Origin: Paenibacillus_E oryzisoli_A
Lineage (GTDB): Bacteria; Bacillota; Bacilli; Paenibacillales; NBRC-103111
Length of the DNA: 64,000 nt
Direction of reading: 5' to 3'
Assembly (NCBI RefSeq): GCF_050467285.1
Contig: NZ_JBCMUN010000005.1
Span: 728,104-792,103 of the forward strand
How positions within the stretch are numbered: the first letter of the stretch is position 1; every line of letters begins with the position of its first letter. Both the position numbers and the translations under genes were made by a program. Shown here one piece after another: positions 32,813 to 42,239 of this stretch. The notes beneath the pieces were generated by a model. The model had not been told where the DNA came from, searched no databases, and worked only from the letters and a program-made list of their open reading frames with translations.

Positions 32813-35032
32813 TTACGAGTTGCGGTGCAGCTTCCGGTAATCGCCCGGCGTCATCTGCATCATCTTCTTGAACATGCGGATAAAAGAAAGTGCGTGCACG
32901 TACCCGACTTTCAGCGATACGGCTTGGATCGGCTCGTCCGTTTCTTCGAGCAGCCGCTTGGCATATTGAATGCGCAGCCGGGCCAGATAGTCCACGAATT
33001 TTTCCCCGAGCTCCTGCTTGATCACCTGGCTGACCTGTTTATCGTTCATATCAAATGCTTCGCCGATCATGTTCAGCGATAAATCCGGATTATATAAATG
33101 ATCCTCGATAAACTTTTGCATTTGGCGGATCAGGACGCGGTTCGAGCTGTTTTCATGCAGCTCTTTCAGCCTTGCGTATTCCTCCGCGAGCAGCCCGAAA
33201 TACCGCTCTGCCAGTTCATCCAGCAGTTCATGATGCTCCAGAATCGCCAGCAGCGCCGGATACGTGTCTTGCTCCCATCGCTCCTTGTACGCAGCATGCA
33301 GCTCTTTCATCGCTTGATTTAGTTGATAGTTCATGTACTCCATCGTAATGATGATGTCATCCTGGGCCGCATGATCGTCGCGCAAGTGCTGGATCAAGCT
33401 GGTAAATGCCGTCTGCCATTCATCGTTGCCCTGCTTGTACATGATCACCATGCCGCGAACGGATTGCAGGCGATTGTAGACGTCGCCATCCTGCTTGGGC
33501 TTGACTTCCAGGAAATGAATCACCCGGCTGAAGCCCAGCACCGTTTTATATTTCAGCGCGGTTGCGGCCTCCTCGTAAGCCAAGGGGATGTCTTCGCTTT
33601 GCTTCACGGAAGAACTGAGCCCCGTCGTCACGGTAAAATGCAGATGGCCCTGCACCCAGCCGTGCAGCTCTTCCAATAGAGACTTGGTGGACAGGCCATC
33701 CGTCTCCACGTGATGAAACAGGAGCACCCCCAGCCGATCGCTGTCGATCCATTCCGCCCAGGCGACGAGCGCATGCTTCTCAGCCATTTCCGTAATGACG
33801 CTTTTCAGGGCAAATTTCAGCAAGGATTGATCCCGCTGGTTGTACCGCTCGCAGAACTGTTGAAATTTATCCAGCTCAATGACCGCCATCTGCAGGTTCG
33901 CCGACTCCGCCGGCAGCCGATAGGCGTCAAGCTGCTCCTTCCACGCCTCCGGTGCGAGCGGTTTGTTGCCTTGAATCAGCTCCATGAAAAGCACCTGTTT
34001 GCGATACACCATGTCCTGCCGGTGCTTTTGCTGGAATTCATTCGTCTGATCAATGAGCTCCGTGATCGCATTCTGGATAAAATGAAACTCGTCCTTCCCT
34101 GCGGAAGCTTTATGCAGTGCGCCGGCGCGGACTTGATTCAGAATCGATTCCACAGGACGGTAATGCGTCCTGGAGGCGTGGATGATCCACCAGATCCCGA
34201 TGATCAGCATCACAATCGTGATGAGAATCCAGCCGATATAAAGGCTCGAGAACAAATATGTGAAGCCGCCTTCCTTGAGTCCAATCTGCATCTCCCAGCC
34301 GGTATAGGCCGATTTCATCGAGCCTGACTGCAGCGCGCGCGAGCTTTCGACGGCCGCCCCTTGACTGTTGATGGTGTGGCCGCTTTCATCCAACACGCGG
34401 ATAAAGCTGTAATGCGAATAGCCCATCTGATCGATCATTTTGGAAATATAATCCACACTGACATTGATGACAATGAACCCTCTATCACCGGTCAAAAGCG
34501 GGGCTCTGCGCACCAAGCTGACGACGCTTTTGGGCTCCTCGTCAAGATATTCCGTATAGCCGCGAATCGGCGTCCATGCCGCAGGCGGACCGTTCTGAAT
34601 GATATTTTTTAGAAATTCCGCATCCCCAAATACTTCCAAAGGCACAATCAAGCTATTGCTCAGCACCTTGCCATCCGTATTGCGGTACAAATACGCCGAC
34701 GCAATTTCCGGCGAGCCCGACACAAGCTGCTCCAGCTTGGTTGCCGGCAGCGCGATACCGTTATAACGATCCCCTTCCGGAGCAAAATAAAAGCTGTTCA
34801 AGCCCTCGTTCGTGTTCAGCTCCCGCAGCACGGTTAAATCGATCTGTTTTAACGTGCGGTCGAGATTGCCCATCGCTTGCTCCATAAAAATGACATTCGT
34901 TTTCTTCGATTGACTCTGTGTAATGTAGTTGGCAAATACAAAAAAGAGGCCGGATAAGACGAAAACGATGATCACAAAAACAGGGATGTAGGAGATCAGC
35001 AATCGGTTAAACCAGTTTTTCTTCGATAGCAT
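32813..35032 (-). CDS. AraC-family regulator with membrane sensor domain (YesN-like C-terminus)
   Basis: About 739 residues from ATG 35032 (MLSKKNWFNR); an open frame begins with a GTG 21 bp upstream, but that GTG overlaps the AAGGAG ribosome site. Order: a membrane helix at about 10-35, an extracellular sensor domain of Cache type (about 40-270), a second helix (LYIGWILITIVMLIIGIWWI), a cytoplasmic central region and a C-terminal AraC helix-turn-helix pair (about 640-739; LSLNMIGEAFDMNDKQVSQV, IQAVSLKVGYVHALSFIRMF). Such one-component regulators sense extracellular sugar or binding protein and activate neighbouring transporter genes. It sits between the binding-protein and LplB genes; it is the obvious candidate to bind the shared promoter motif, which also precedes it. 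Confidence 0.9.
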   Translation of the reverse strand: MLSKKNWFNRLLISYIPVFVIIVFVLSGLFFVFANYITQSQSKKTNVIFMEQAMGNLDRTLKQIDLTVLRELNTNEGLNSFYFAPEGDRYNGIALPATKLEQLVSGSPEIASAYLYRNTDGKVLSNSLIVPLEVFGDAEFLKNIIQNGPPAAWTPIRGYTEYLDEEPKSVVSLVRRAPLLTGDRGFIVINVSVDYISKMIDQMGYSHYSFIRVLDESGHTINSQGAAVESSRALQSGSMKSAYTGWEMQIGLKEGGFTYLFSSLYIGWILITIVMLIIGIWWIIHASRTHYRPVESILNQVRAGALHKASAGKDEFHFIQNAITELIDQTNEFQQKHRQDMVYRKQVLFMELIQGNKPLAPEAWKEQLDAYRLPAESANLQMAVIELDKFQQFCERYNQRDQSLLKFALKSVITEMAEKHALVAWAEWIDSDRLGVLLFHHVETDGLSTKSLLEELHGWVQGHLHFTVTTGLSSSVKQSEDIPLAYEEAATALKYKTVLGFSRVIHFLEVKPKQDGDVYNRLQSVRGMVIMYKQGNDEWQTAFTSLIQHLRDDHAAQDDIIITMEYMNYQLNQAMKELHAAYKERWEQDTYPALLAILEHHELLDELAERYFGLLAEEYARLKELHENSSNRVLIRQMQKFIEDHLYNPDLSLNMIGEAFDMNDKQVSQVIKQELGEKFVDYLARLRIQYAKRLLEETDEPIQAVSLKVGYVHALSFIRMFKKMMQMTPGDYRKLHRNS

Positions 35033-35093
35033 GTCCACCGCTCTCTCCTTCACGGAATAATTGCCTTCATTGTAACCGGATTCCCGAGCCCTG

Positions 35094-35119
35094 CAAATAC
35101 ACGTTTTTCAGGCATATAC
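35094..35119 (-). promoter_or_regulatory. Shared 26-bp promoter motif, copy C (before the AraC gene)
   Basis: CAAATACACG then TTTTTCAGGCATATAC on the plus strand; the most diverged copy but with CAAATACAC and TATAC retained at the right spacing. It lies 62 bp before the regulator start. Confidence 0.55.
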
Positions 35120-35137
35120 ATTTTTCGGTTCCCATGC

Positions 35138-35175
35138 AAAAAAACCGGCGCAGAGCACTCGCTCCGACCGGCTTT
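35138..35175 (-). terminator. Terminator of the solute-binding protein gene
   Basis: On the minus strand AAAGCCGG...CCGGTTT with an inner GAGC/GCTC stem, followed by seven T. It lies right after the stop at 35183, so the binding-protein gene is its own transcript. Confidence 0.65.
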
Positions 35176-35182
35176 CATTCAG

Positions 35183-36847
35183 CTATTTGACCTCGTAAAT
35201 GTCGTTAACCGTGATGGCTTTATCTTTATTCGTTTTGTACCAATTCTGGAACCATTCGTCGACTTTGGAGCCGCCGGCTTTCGTCCAGATGTCTTTGGCG
35301 TTCTTGACCGCCTGCTCCGGCGTCATATTCGGCGTTACAATCGCCTTCACGTATTCGTCCGGTGTCCCGATCTTGGAAGCGGCGATTTGGATGTTCGGCA
35401 CGCTTTGCACGATCATATCCAGATCTTTCGGCGTGGACGGAACATCAATGAAGTAACCGGATGTCGGACGCTCAGGCGCAATATACAGTTTGCGAGCTTC
35501 CATCAAGATGCGTTTGATTTCCTTCTCGGCTGGCTTGCTGTCGCTCAATGTATCGAGGCGGGAATCGCATTTTTGCAGCACGCTCGCAGGCGCGGATGAA
35601 ATCATGCTGTAATCGCCGGCATAGCTGCGTTCTTTTTTATTTTTATCTGGGTCAATTGTCTGCGCGCAGCCGTTAGCATCCAGCTTGTAGTGCTCGCCCT
35701 CAATGCCCCATTTCAATGCTTTGTACGTGCTTTCTTTCTCCAAATAATCAATATATTTGATAACGGAAACCGGATCTTTCGCCTTCGCGTTCACAACTGC
35801 CGCGTTCTGAATCGGCGCGCTGAGCGGCGGGCTGAATTGGCCGAAAGGGCTCTTCGGCAGCAGAATCGGTGACAGCTGTGCGTTCGGGTCGTTCTTCATC
35901 AGCGTTTCCATTTCAATGGTTGAAGGAAGTGGGCCGACATAGAAGCCAAGCTTGCCGTTCAAGAAATCGCGCTTCGCCTTATCCCCATTCGTATCCGCCG
36001 CAAAGTCTTTGTCGATGACGCCTTCCTGGAACATTTTCTTCTTGAACTCCAGACCAGCCTGCTGATTCTCCCAAGCGTACTGAATATTGCCATCCTTCAG
36101 TGTATAGTTCGAGAACACCGGCACGCCGAACATGAAATCAATCACTTTGTTGTTGTAGCCGCCGCCCAGCGACAAGCCATATGTATCGTTCTTCCCGTTG
36201 CCGTCCGGATCTTTCTCGGTGAACGCCTTCGCCACTGCCATCAGCTCATCGGTCGTTTTCGGCGCTTCCAGTCCGAGCTTCTTCAGCCAGTCTGCCCGCA
36301 CGAGGTACACCCAGTTCACGTCCAGCTTGGCCAGCACTGCAATGTCATACAGCTTGCCGTCCGCACGCGTGCCGTATTTGCGCAGCAGCGGATATTTTTG
36401 CAGCAGCGCCTTGTACTCCACACTGTATTTGTCAATCAAGTCATCCAGCGGCAGCAGCTGCTTGGACTCATACCACGTGCTCCTGTTCTTGCCGTCGTAA
36501 TCTTGAATAAGATCCGGCGCTTCGCCAGACGCAAACATCACATTGAGTTTATCTTCCGGCTTCGTCCGCGGAATGGGAACGAATGTCACGTCGACAGGGC
36601 CGTTCTTATTGATGTACGCTGTCCAACGGTTTTTGTCGAGCGTGCCTTCCTCCGGCACCATGTTGCCGCGATCATAAATGGTCGTTGAAATTTTACCGCG
36701 TTTCTCCGGCGCTGCCGTGCCCTGAGCCTTCGTGTCTCCGGAAGCAGCAGGGGGGGCGCTCCCTTCTTCTTTGCCGCAAGCTGCAAGCAAGCTGACACCG
36801 GCAAGCACAACAGCCAGTACGGAAAGGGTGATCAGTTTTCTTTTCAT
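35183..36847 (-). CDS. Extracellular solute-binding lipoprotein (LplA-type)
   Basis: 554 residues. Lipoprotein signal with lipobox LLAACGK (Cys about 24), then a Gly/Ser/Ala-rich linker and a family 1-type binding domain: KINVMFASGEAPDLI-like KLNVMFASGEAPDLIQDYDG, WVYLVRADWLKKLGLEAPKT and DPDGNGKNDTYGLSL, all typical of LplA-like oligosaccharide binders. It is anchored outside the membrane and hands sugar to the LplB/LplC permeases. Strong AAGGAGGT ribosome site. A candidate cre site and the cluster motif lie upstream. Confidence 0.94.
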   Translation of the reverse strand: MKRKLITLSVLAVVLAGVSLLAACGKEEGSAPPAASGDTKAQGTAAPEKRGKISTTIYDRGNMVPEEGTLDKNRWTAYINKNGPVDVTFVPIPRTKPEDKLNVMFASGEAPDLIQDYDGKNRSTWYESKQLLPLDDLIDKYSVEYKALLQKYPLLRKYGTRADGKLYDIAVLAKLDVNWVYLVRADWLKKLGLEAPKTTDELMAVAKAFTEKDPDGNGKNDTYGLSLGGGYNNKVIDFMFGVPVFSNYTLKDGNIQYAWENQQAGLEFKKKMFQEGVIDKDFAADTNGDKAKRDFLNGKLGFYVGPLPSTIEMETLMKNDPNAQLSPILLPKSPFGQFSPPLSAPIQNAAVVNAKAKDPVSVIKYIDYLEKESTYKALKWGIEGEHYKLDANGCAQTIDPDKNKKERSYAGDYSMISSAPASVLQKCDSRLDTLSDSKPAEKEIKRILMEARKLYIAPERPTSGYFIDVPSTPKDLDMIVQSVPNIQIAASKIGTPDEYVKAIVTPNMTPEQAVKNAKDIWTKAGGSKVDEWFQNWYKTNKDKAITVNDIYEVK

Positions 36848-36942
36848 CGATGTGACCTCCTTATGGATAGACGACCTTGATGGTCAGCACAGGGCCGACC
36901 GGTTCGCTTGCCCCTACTCTAGCCCCATGCTCCCAGGCTTCA

Positions 36943-36968
36943 CAATATACAAGAATCGCTGTATAGCG
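36943..36968 (-). promoter_or_regulatory. Shared 26-bp promoter motif, copy B (before the binding protein)
   Basis: CAATATACAAG then AATCGCTGTATAGCG on the plus strand, 96 bp before the binding-protein start. It partly overlaps a candidate catabolite-repression site. Confidence 0.65.
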
Positions 36969-36976
36969 CTTTCAAA
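36961..36976 (-). promoter_or_regulatory. Candidate cre (CcpA) site
   Basis: On the minus strand TTTGAAAGCGCTATAC, close to the cre consensus WTGAAARCGYTTWNN with one clear mismatch. It overlaps the cluster motif, so glucose repression could compete with the specific activator. Confidence 0.4.
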
Positions 36977-37014
36977 GGGGATATACGATTTTCGGTGATA
37001 TGCGCTTTTCCGCT

Positions 37015-37887
37015 CTATCCCTTGACCGAGCCGATCATCACCCCCTTCACAAAGTGCTTCTGCACGAATGGATAGACAAGCAGCATCGGCAAAATCATGA
37101 CAATGATCCCGGACGACTTGATCGATTCCGGCGTAATTTGAATCGACTCTTCCGGCCTAAGAAACTGGTCGACCTGCAGCATGCTGTTCATAATCATCTG
37201 CTGCACGATGACTGTGAGGTTCATCTTATCCGGCGAATTAATATAGATGAGGACATTCTGGAACATGTTCCAATAGCCGACGGCGTAGAACAAAATCAAT
37301 GTGGCTAGCGCCGGCAGTGCCAGCGGCAAATAAATCCGCGCAATCAGCAGCCATTCGCTGGCCCCGTCCATGCGGGCCGCTTCATCCAGCTCGGCGGGAA
37401 TGTTCTCGAAGAACGCTTTCAGGACAAGCGTATTATACACGGAGATTAGGCCAGGCAGCCACAATGACCAGTAGGTGTTTACCATGCCTAACGATTTGAC
37501 CAGCAAATAATTGGGGATCAGCCCCGCGCTGAACAGCATCGTGAAAATAAGCAGCAAGGTGTACATTTTACGTCCGACAAAATAACGCTTCGACAGCGGG
37601 TAGGCTGCTAGCACCGTAAAGGCGATGCTCAGCAGGGTCCCGATGATCGTAATGACCAGGGAATTGCCGAACGCCGGCAGTATGCGCGTGCCTTTGAACA
37701 GCAGCTTATACGACTCGATGTTCCAGCCGATCGGCCAAAGCGAGACGTGGCCGGATAGCACCGCCGGCTGATCGCTGAACGACAGCGCCAAGAGGTGAAC
37801 CATCGGCAGCAGGCAGCTGATCCCGACGATGCTTAACAGCACATAGTTGAATACGTAAAACAATTTCTCTCCAGGTGAAGCTCTCAT
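37015..37887 (-). CDS. Carbohydrate ABC transporter permease (LplC/YtcP-type)
   Basis: 290 residues from ATG 37887 (MRASPGEKLF), chosen because GGAGG lies 7 bp upstream; the frame is open back to 37950. Six hydrophobic helices, an EAA loop in AARMDGASEWLLIARIYLPL and the family C-terminus FVQKHFVKGVMIGSVKG. Partner of the LplB-type permease at 31746. First gene of the leftward sugar cluster, with a motif copy 61 bp upstream. Confidence 0.94.
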   Translation of the reverse strand: MRASPGEKLFYVFNYVLLSIVGISCLLPMVHLLALSFSDQPAVLSGHVSLWPIGWNIESYKLLFKGTRILPAFGNSLVITIIGTLLSIAFTVLAAYPLSKRYFVGRKMYTLLLIFTMLFSAGLIPNYLLVKSLGMVNTYWSLWLPGLISVYNTLVLKAFFENIPAELDEAARMDGASEWLLIARIYLPLALPALATLILFYAVGYWNMFQNVLIYINSPDKMNLTVIVQQMIMNSMLQVDQFLRPEESIQITPESIKSSGIIVMILPMLLVYPFVQKHFVKGVMIGSVKG

Positions 37888-37947
37888 GGGAATCCTCCAT
37901 CCACTCGTAGATATATCCCCACTGTAAAAGGTAGGCCGGGCTGACGG

Positions 37948-37974
37948 CAATACACATGATTCGGGTATATGGCC
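37948..37974 (-). promoter_or_regulatory. Shared 26-bp promoter motif, copy A (before LplC)
   Basis: CAATACACATG then ATTCGGGTATATGGCC on the plus strand; nearly identical to copy D at 32738. Confidence 0.7.
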
Positions 37975-38213
37975 TGCGGGAGCCCGTCAGCTCATCTTGC
38001 GGAACGAGGCGCCGCTATTCCCCTGAATTTCGCCGATTTCAATAAGCAGCGGAGCGAGGAAGCCTTAATCAGGCCTCTGGCCTGTCATATCGCCCAAAAT
38101 GACGCAAATAAGGCCTTCTCGCTCCCTTTGCAGTGAAAATACGCCGAATTCACGCAAATAGTGTCATGACGTTCCTTTATGTCAATAGCGCCAAGACAAG
38201 CTGCTAACGAAAA
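37975..38213. other. Intergenic stretch between the sugar cluster and lipM
   Basis: About 240 bp with no convincing reading frame, ribosome site or structured RNA that I can see; it ends at the lipM terminator. Confidence 0.5.
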
Positions 38214-38241
38214 AAGGATGGTCATAAGTCTGACCATCCTT
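38214..38241 (-). terminator. Terminator of lipM
   Basis: AAGGATGGTCA (38214-38224) pairs perfectly with TGACCATCCTT (38231-38241); on the minus strand a six-T run closes the stem. Confidence 0.8.
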
Positions 38242-38305
38242 GGATTATGGTTCGTATTGATGGCGGCTTCTTCTGCCCGCTTCACCTACACAGCAGCCGA
38301 ACTCC

Positions 38306-39145
38306 CTACCGCCGCAAATTCCACTCCGCCGTCCCGTACTTCTCGCGGACGAGCTGCTCCGTCAGCTCCACCTCGTACGGCGTGAGCGGCGCTTCCTCCA
38401 GCTCGACGCCGAGGCCGGCGGCGATTTCCCGGCGGAACGCGTCCTCGACGTCCCGCAGCGTCACTTCCGGCTTCGCCTGCGCGCGCAGCAGGTCGTTGAT
38501 CGCGACTGCTTTTTTCACGAAGCTCGCTTTCATCCGCTCCGCCACCTTCTCATTGGCGAAGCGGAGCAGACGAAACAGCTGGTCAGTGTCCATGTCCAGC
38601 AGAATCGAGCCGTGCTGCAGTACGACGCCTTTCTGCCGAACCTGCGCGGAGCCGGCGACTTTGCGCCCCTCGACGACGAGCTCGTACCACGAAGGAGAAT
38701 CGAAGCAGGCCGCCGAACCGGCCGACGCATATTTCTCCTTCTCCTCCTCGCTCGCCAGCTGAACCATCTCCGCTTGCAGGCCCAGTGCGCGGAAGCCCCG
38801 CAGCAGCCCTTCGCTGAGCACCCGGTACGCCTCCGTCACCTGACGCGGAATGCCTGGGTAATCCTCCGCCACGATGATGCTGTATGTGAGCTCCTTATCG
38901 TGCAGCACCGCACGCCCGCCAGTCGGACGGCGAACGAAGCCGATGCCTTCGCCGGCGACCGCTTCTTGGTCGACTTCGGCAGCCTTTTGGAAATAGCCGA
39001 TTGACAATGTCGGCGGATTCCAGCCATAGAAGCGCACCGTCGGCGGAGCGAGCCCCTCGCTATGCGCCGTCAGCATTGCTTCGTCTAAAGCCATATTTTC
39101 AGCAGGAGAACGGTCTCCCGTGTGAATGAATCTCCATTTGTTCAT
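38306..39145 (-). CDS. lipM: Octanoyltransferase LipM
   Basis: 279 residues, the same length as B. subtilis LipM. Visible are the biotin/lipoate-ligase fold motifs RRPTGGRAVLHDKELTYSI and VEGRKVAGSAQVRQKGVVLQHGSILLD (start of the segment: VEGRKVAGSAQ), and the catalytic cysteine in SAACFDSPSW, at about residue 150 as in LipM. It moves octanoyl groups from acyl carrier protein to GcvH as the first step of lipoic acid synthesis. It is divergent from yqhH-yqhG, which also neighbour lipM (yqhM) in B. subtilis. Confidence 0.9.
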   Translation of the reverse strand: MNKWRFIHTGDRSPAENMALDEAMLTAHSEGLAPPTVRFYGWNPPTLSIGYFQKAAEVDQEAVAGEGIGFVRRPTGGRAVLHDKELTYSIIVAEDYPGIPRQVTEAYRVLSEGLLRGFRALGLQAEMVQLASEEEKEKYASAGSAACFDSPSWYELVVEGRKVAGSAQVRQKGVVLQHGSILLDMDTDQLFRLLRFANEKVAERMKASFVKKAVAINDLLRAQAKPEVTLRDVEDAFRREIAAGLGVELEEAPLTPYEVELTEQLVREKYGTAEWNLRR

Positions 39146-39303
39146 CGAGCCTCATCTTCCTTCCATTCCATCCTGATCATCATCCCTTATCATAGCACAC
39201 AACGCCCCGGGACCGGAAAACTCTTACATGGCAAAGTTATGAAAGGCCGGCGAATGGACATACTAACACGTATTCGACAAAAATCGTTTAGGAGGGCACG
39301 CCC

Positions 39304-41094
39304 ATGCGTCACATCCAACCTCAAGAGAACATACGCCCCATTCATAAACAGTTGGACATGCATATTGACCGGGACTGGTTTACGGAGCTGGATAACCGCG
39401 AGCGGAGCGGAGGCCCCTGGGACGATTGGACTTTGTATCAGCTTGCCTACGAATCGGAAGAGTCGGGCCTGATCTCATCTTTTGACGACATGCTGTGCCT
39501 CGGGCAGATTGGACAGCTCGAACCAATGCCCCATCAGATCGAAACCGCAAGACGCGTGCTCAGTGAGATGAAGGGCCGGGCGATTCTGGCCGATGAAGTC
39601 GGGCTTGGGAAAACGATTGAAGCCGGTTTGATTTTAAAAGAATACATGATCCGCGGTCTTGTCCGCAAAACGCTTATTCTCGTGCCCGCCTCGCTGGTCC
39701 TTCAGTGGGTTCGGGAGCTCAACACCAAATTCGGCATTCCCGCCGTTGCGCAAAAGAAAGCCTATATGTGGGAACAGAACGATATCGTCGTCGCCTCCAT
39801 GGATACCGCCAAGCGCGATCCGCACCGGGACATTGTGATGAACATGGAGTACGACATGCTGATCATTGACGAGGCCCATAAGCTCAAAAACAAAAAGACC
39901 TCCAACTACGTCTTCGTCAACGAGCTGCGCAAAAAATACTGCCTGCTCCTGACCGCAACGCCGGTCCAGAACGATATGAAAGAGCTGTACAACCTCATCA
40001 CCTTGCTTAAGCCGGGACAGCTCGGGGGGCAGCACAACTTCAAGAACAATTTCGTGGTCGGCAAAAGAACGCCGAAAAACGAGCACCAGCTCCAACAGGA
40101 GCTCTCTAAGGTTATGATCCGCAACCGGCGCGGAGACGGCGGCGTGCATTATACGAAGCGTGTGGTGAAAAACATCCCCATCACGCTCTCGCCTGACGAG
40201 CAAGCGCTGTACGATGGCGTCACGAATTTTGTACGTACCCGGTATACCGAAAGCGCCGGCGATTTGACCAGCATGCTCTCGCTGATTACACTGCAGCGGG
40301 AAGTCTGCAGTTCGCGCGACGCCGTTTTTATTACACTGGTCAATTTATTCAAAAAGACGGCTGAGGACTCCCCTGTCCGCGCCAAAATCTGGGAACTCGT
40401 CGAGCTGATCCGCAGCATCAAGGCTAACTCCAAGGCGGAAACGGCGATGAAGCTCATTGAGGAAATCAATGACAAGGTCATTATTTTCACGGAGTACCGG
40501 GCTTCGCAGGAGTATCTTCTTAACTATCTCAAAGAGCACAAAATCACGGCCGTCCCGTATCGCGGCGGCATGAACCGCGGCAAGAAGGACTGGATGATGG
40601 ACCTTTTCCGCAATCGGGTACAGGTGCTGGTTGCCACAGAGGCGGGGGGCGAGGGCATTAACCTGCAATTCTGCCACAATATGATCAACTTCGATCTGCC
40701 GTGGAACCCAATGCGCGTGGAGCAGCGGATCGGCCGGGTGCACCGGCTAGGTCAGACGCACGACGTGAACATCTACAATCTGTCCACGACGGGCACGATT
40801 GAGGAGCACATCCTTTCCTTGCTGCACGAAAAAATCAATATGTTCGAGCTGGTGATTGGGCAGTTGGACACGATTTTGGAGAAAATCGAGAAAAAAGGCT
40901 CCATCGAGACCTCTCTCTTCCGGATGGCAATGGAAGCGCGCTCGCGTGAGGAGCTGCGCCGCAAAATCGATGAGCTTGGCCATTCGTTCACCGAAGTCCG
41001 CGAGGAAGTGCAACAGAACGCGGCGCCCCGCCCTGCCTATCAGGCCATCCTTGACCGGGTCAGCGGCGCTGGACATGCGGAGGTGCAGCCATGA
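39304..41094 (+). CDS. yqhH: SNF2-family ATP-dependent helicase (YqhH-like)
   Basis: 596 residues. Motif I DEVGLGKTIEAGLI at 97-110, motif II DEAH at 189-192, motif III LLLTATPVQND, and C-terminal helicase motifs including VLVATEAGGEGINLQFC and the QRIGRVHRLGQ arginine-finger segment. SNF2-family proteins move along double-stranded DNA using ATP; the role of YqhH is unknown. Start chosen at ATG 39304 with GGAGGGC upstream. It overlaps yqhG by 4 bp, and the pair is conserved in Bacillus. Confidence 0.92.
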   Translation: MRHIQPQENIRPIHKQLDMHIDRDWFTELDNRERSGGPWDDWTLYQLAYESEESGLISSFDDMLCLGQIGQLEPMPHQIETARRVLSEMKGRAILADEVGLGKTIEAGLILKEYMIRGLVRKTLILVPASLVLQWVRELNTKFGIPAVAQKKAYMWEQNDIVVASMDTAKRDPHRDIVMNMEYDMLIIDEAHKLKNKKTSNYVFVNELRKKYCLLLTATPVQNDMKELYNLITLLKPGQLGGQHNFKNNFVVGKRTPKNEHQLQQELSKVMIRNRRGDGGVHYTKRVVKNIPITLSPDEQALYDGVTNFVRTRYTESAGDLTSMLSLITLQREVCSSRDAVFITLVNLFKKTAEDSPVRAKIWELVELIRSIKANSKAETAMKLIEEINDKVIIFTEYRASQEYLLNYLKEHKITAVPYRGGMNRGKKDWMMDLFRNRVQVLVATEAGGEGINLQFCHNMINFDLPWNPMRVEQRIGRVHRLGQTHDVNIYNLSTTGTIEEHILSLLHEKINMFELVIGQLDTILEKIEKKGSIETSLFRMAMEARSREELRRKIDELGHSFTEVREEVQQNAAPRPAYQAILDRVSGAGHAEVQP

Positions 41095-42125
41095 TGAACA
41101 AGCGCAACGTGCATTCGTTTGTGATGCGCTTTCTGGAAGCGTATAACTGTACGATTCTGGAGAAATCGCCGGCTTCCGTCACGGTGAAGCTGTCGCCCGA
41201 AGCGGACCGCGAGATGACGGGCCGCCCTTATTATTGGAGCTTCGTCGAGCGGACCGGCGCGGCGCCGGAGACGATGACGTATAAGTTCGTTTTCGACGCG
41301 GAGGCGATGAAGCAGGAAGCGAAGCCGAAAGTAGCTGCTGCGAAAGCGCCCGCGCCCCCGGGAAGCAGCCCTGGTGCTAGCCTTAGTCCTGGTCCTGGCC
41401 CTAGCGTTGGCGCTAGTGCGCCCGCCGGGCAGCCTGAGGCAGGCGGCCAGAGCGGCGACAGCATTCTCGGCCGCTACTTCGGCTTCGTGCCGACGCAGAT
41501 CGCGACGCGGGTACCGCAGGAAGACGTGACGTTCGGCAGCCGCCGGCTCGACCAGTTGTTCGGCATCGTGCGGGAAAAGGGCCGATTCATTCATTTGTTC
41601 GAGGAGCCGTTCCCTACGGGGGCGACGACGCACGGTCCTCTCGTGTTTGACACGTGGTTCTGTGTCAACTACAAGGTGGAGCTGGCGTGCGACACGAAGC
41701 GCACGGAGATTCACTCGCTGGGGATTCAGCTGAGCAGCGGCGAGATCCGGGAGCATTTTCACAAGCAAATGCTGACCAAGAGTCTATCGCCGAAGCTGCC
41801 GATCGGCAGTCATATTTTGCCCAGCACGATCACGCTGCCGAAAGCGACCAATCTGCTGGAAATGATGCTCGAGCGCAAAATCAGCGCCTACGACCACAGC
41901 TGGGCAGACGAGGCCAATCGGCAGCATCGCAGCGAAATCGACCGTGTCGAGTCGTATTACAACAGCCTGCTGCTCAGTGCCGAACCGAAAGAGCGGGATG
42001 ATATCGAGCAGCAATGCCGCAACCGGCTGCAGGAGATCGACTGGCAGTACAAGCCGCGCATTGTCGTTTCCGTCATTAACGGCGGTTTGTTCCATTTAAT
42101 TGCTTCCCGATTTCCCAGAAAATGA
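41091..42125 (+). CDS. yqhG: YqhG family protein
   Basis: 344 residues. The N-terminus (NVHSFVMRFLEAYNCTILEK, LTDRPYYWSFVE-like MTGRPYYWSFVERTG) and C-terminus (RIVVSVINGGLFHL) match the YqhG family of Firmicutes, whose function is unknown. Residues about 83-125 hold a low-complexity Ala/Gly/Pro/Ser insertion (PGSSPGASLSPGPGPSVG) not expected in short homologues. Translationally coupled to the SNF2 helicase gene (ATGA overlap), suggesting that the two proteins act together. Confidence 0.88.
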   Translation: MMNKRNVHSFVMRFLEAYNCTILEKSPASVTVKLSPEADREMTGRPYYWSFVERTGAAPETMTYKFVFDAEAMKQEAKPKVAAAKAPAPPGSSPGASLSPGPGPSVGASAPAGQPEAGGQSGDSILGRYFGFVPTQIATRVPQEDVTFGSRRLDQLFGIVREKGRFIHLFEEPFPTGATTHGPLVFDTWFCVNYKVELACDTKRTEIHSLGIQLSSGEIREHFHKQMLTKSLSPKLPIGSHILPSTITLPKATNLLEMMLERKISAYDHSWADEANRQHRSEIDRVESYYNSLLLSAEPKERDDIEQQCRNRLQEIDWQYKPRIVVSVINGGLFHLIASRFPRK

Positions 42126-42239
42126 CGCGAGTCGCTAAAACATTGCAAGGAAGGCGTGTCAGGTTGCAACAATCTTTTTATCGCCTATCTTTTACAATAG
42201 AGTTATAGAATACAAGATTCGCCGTCAGGAGGAATTCTT

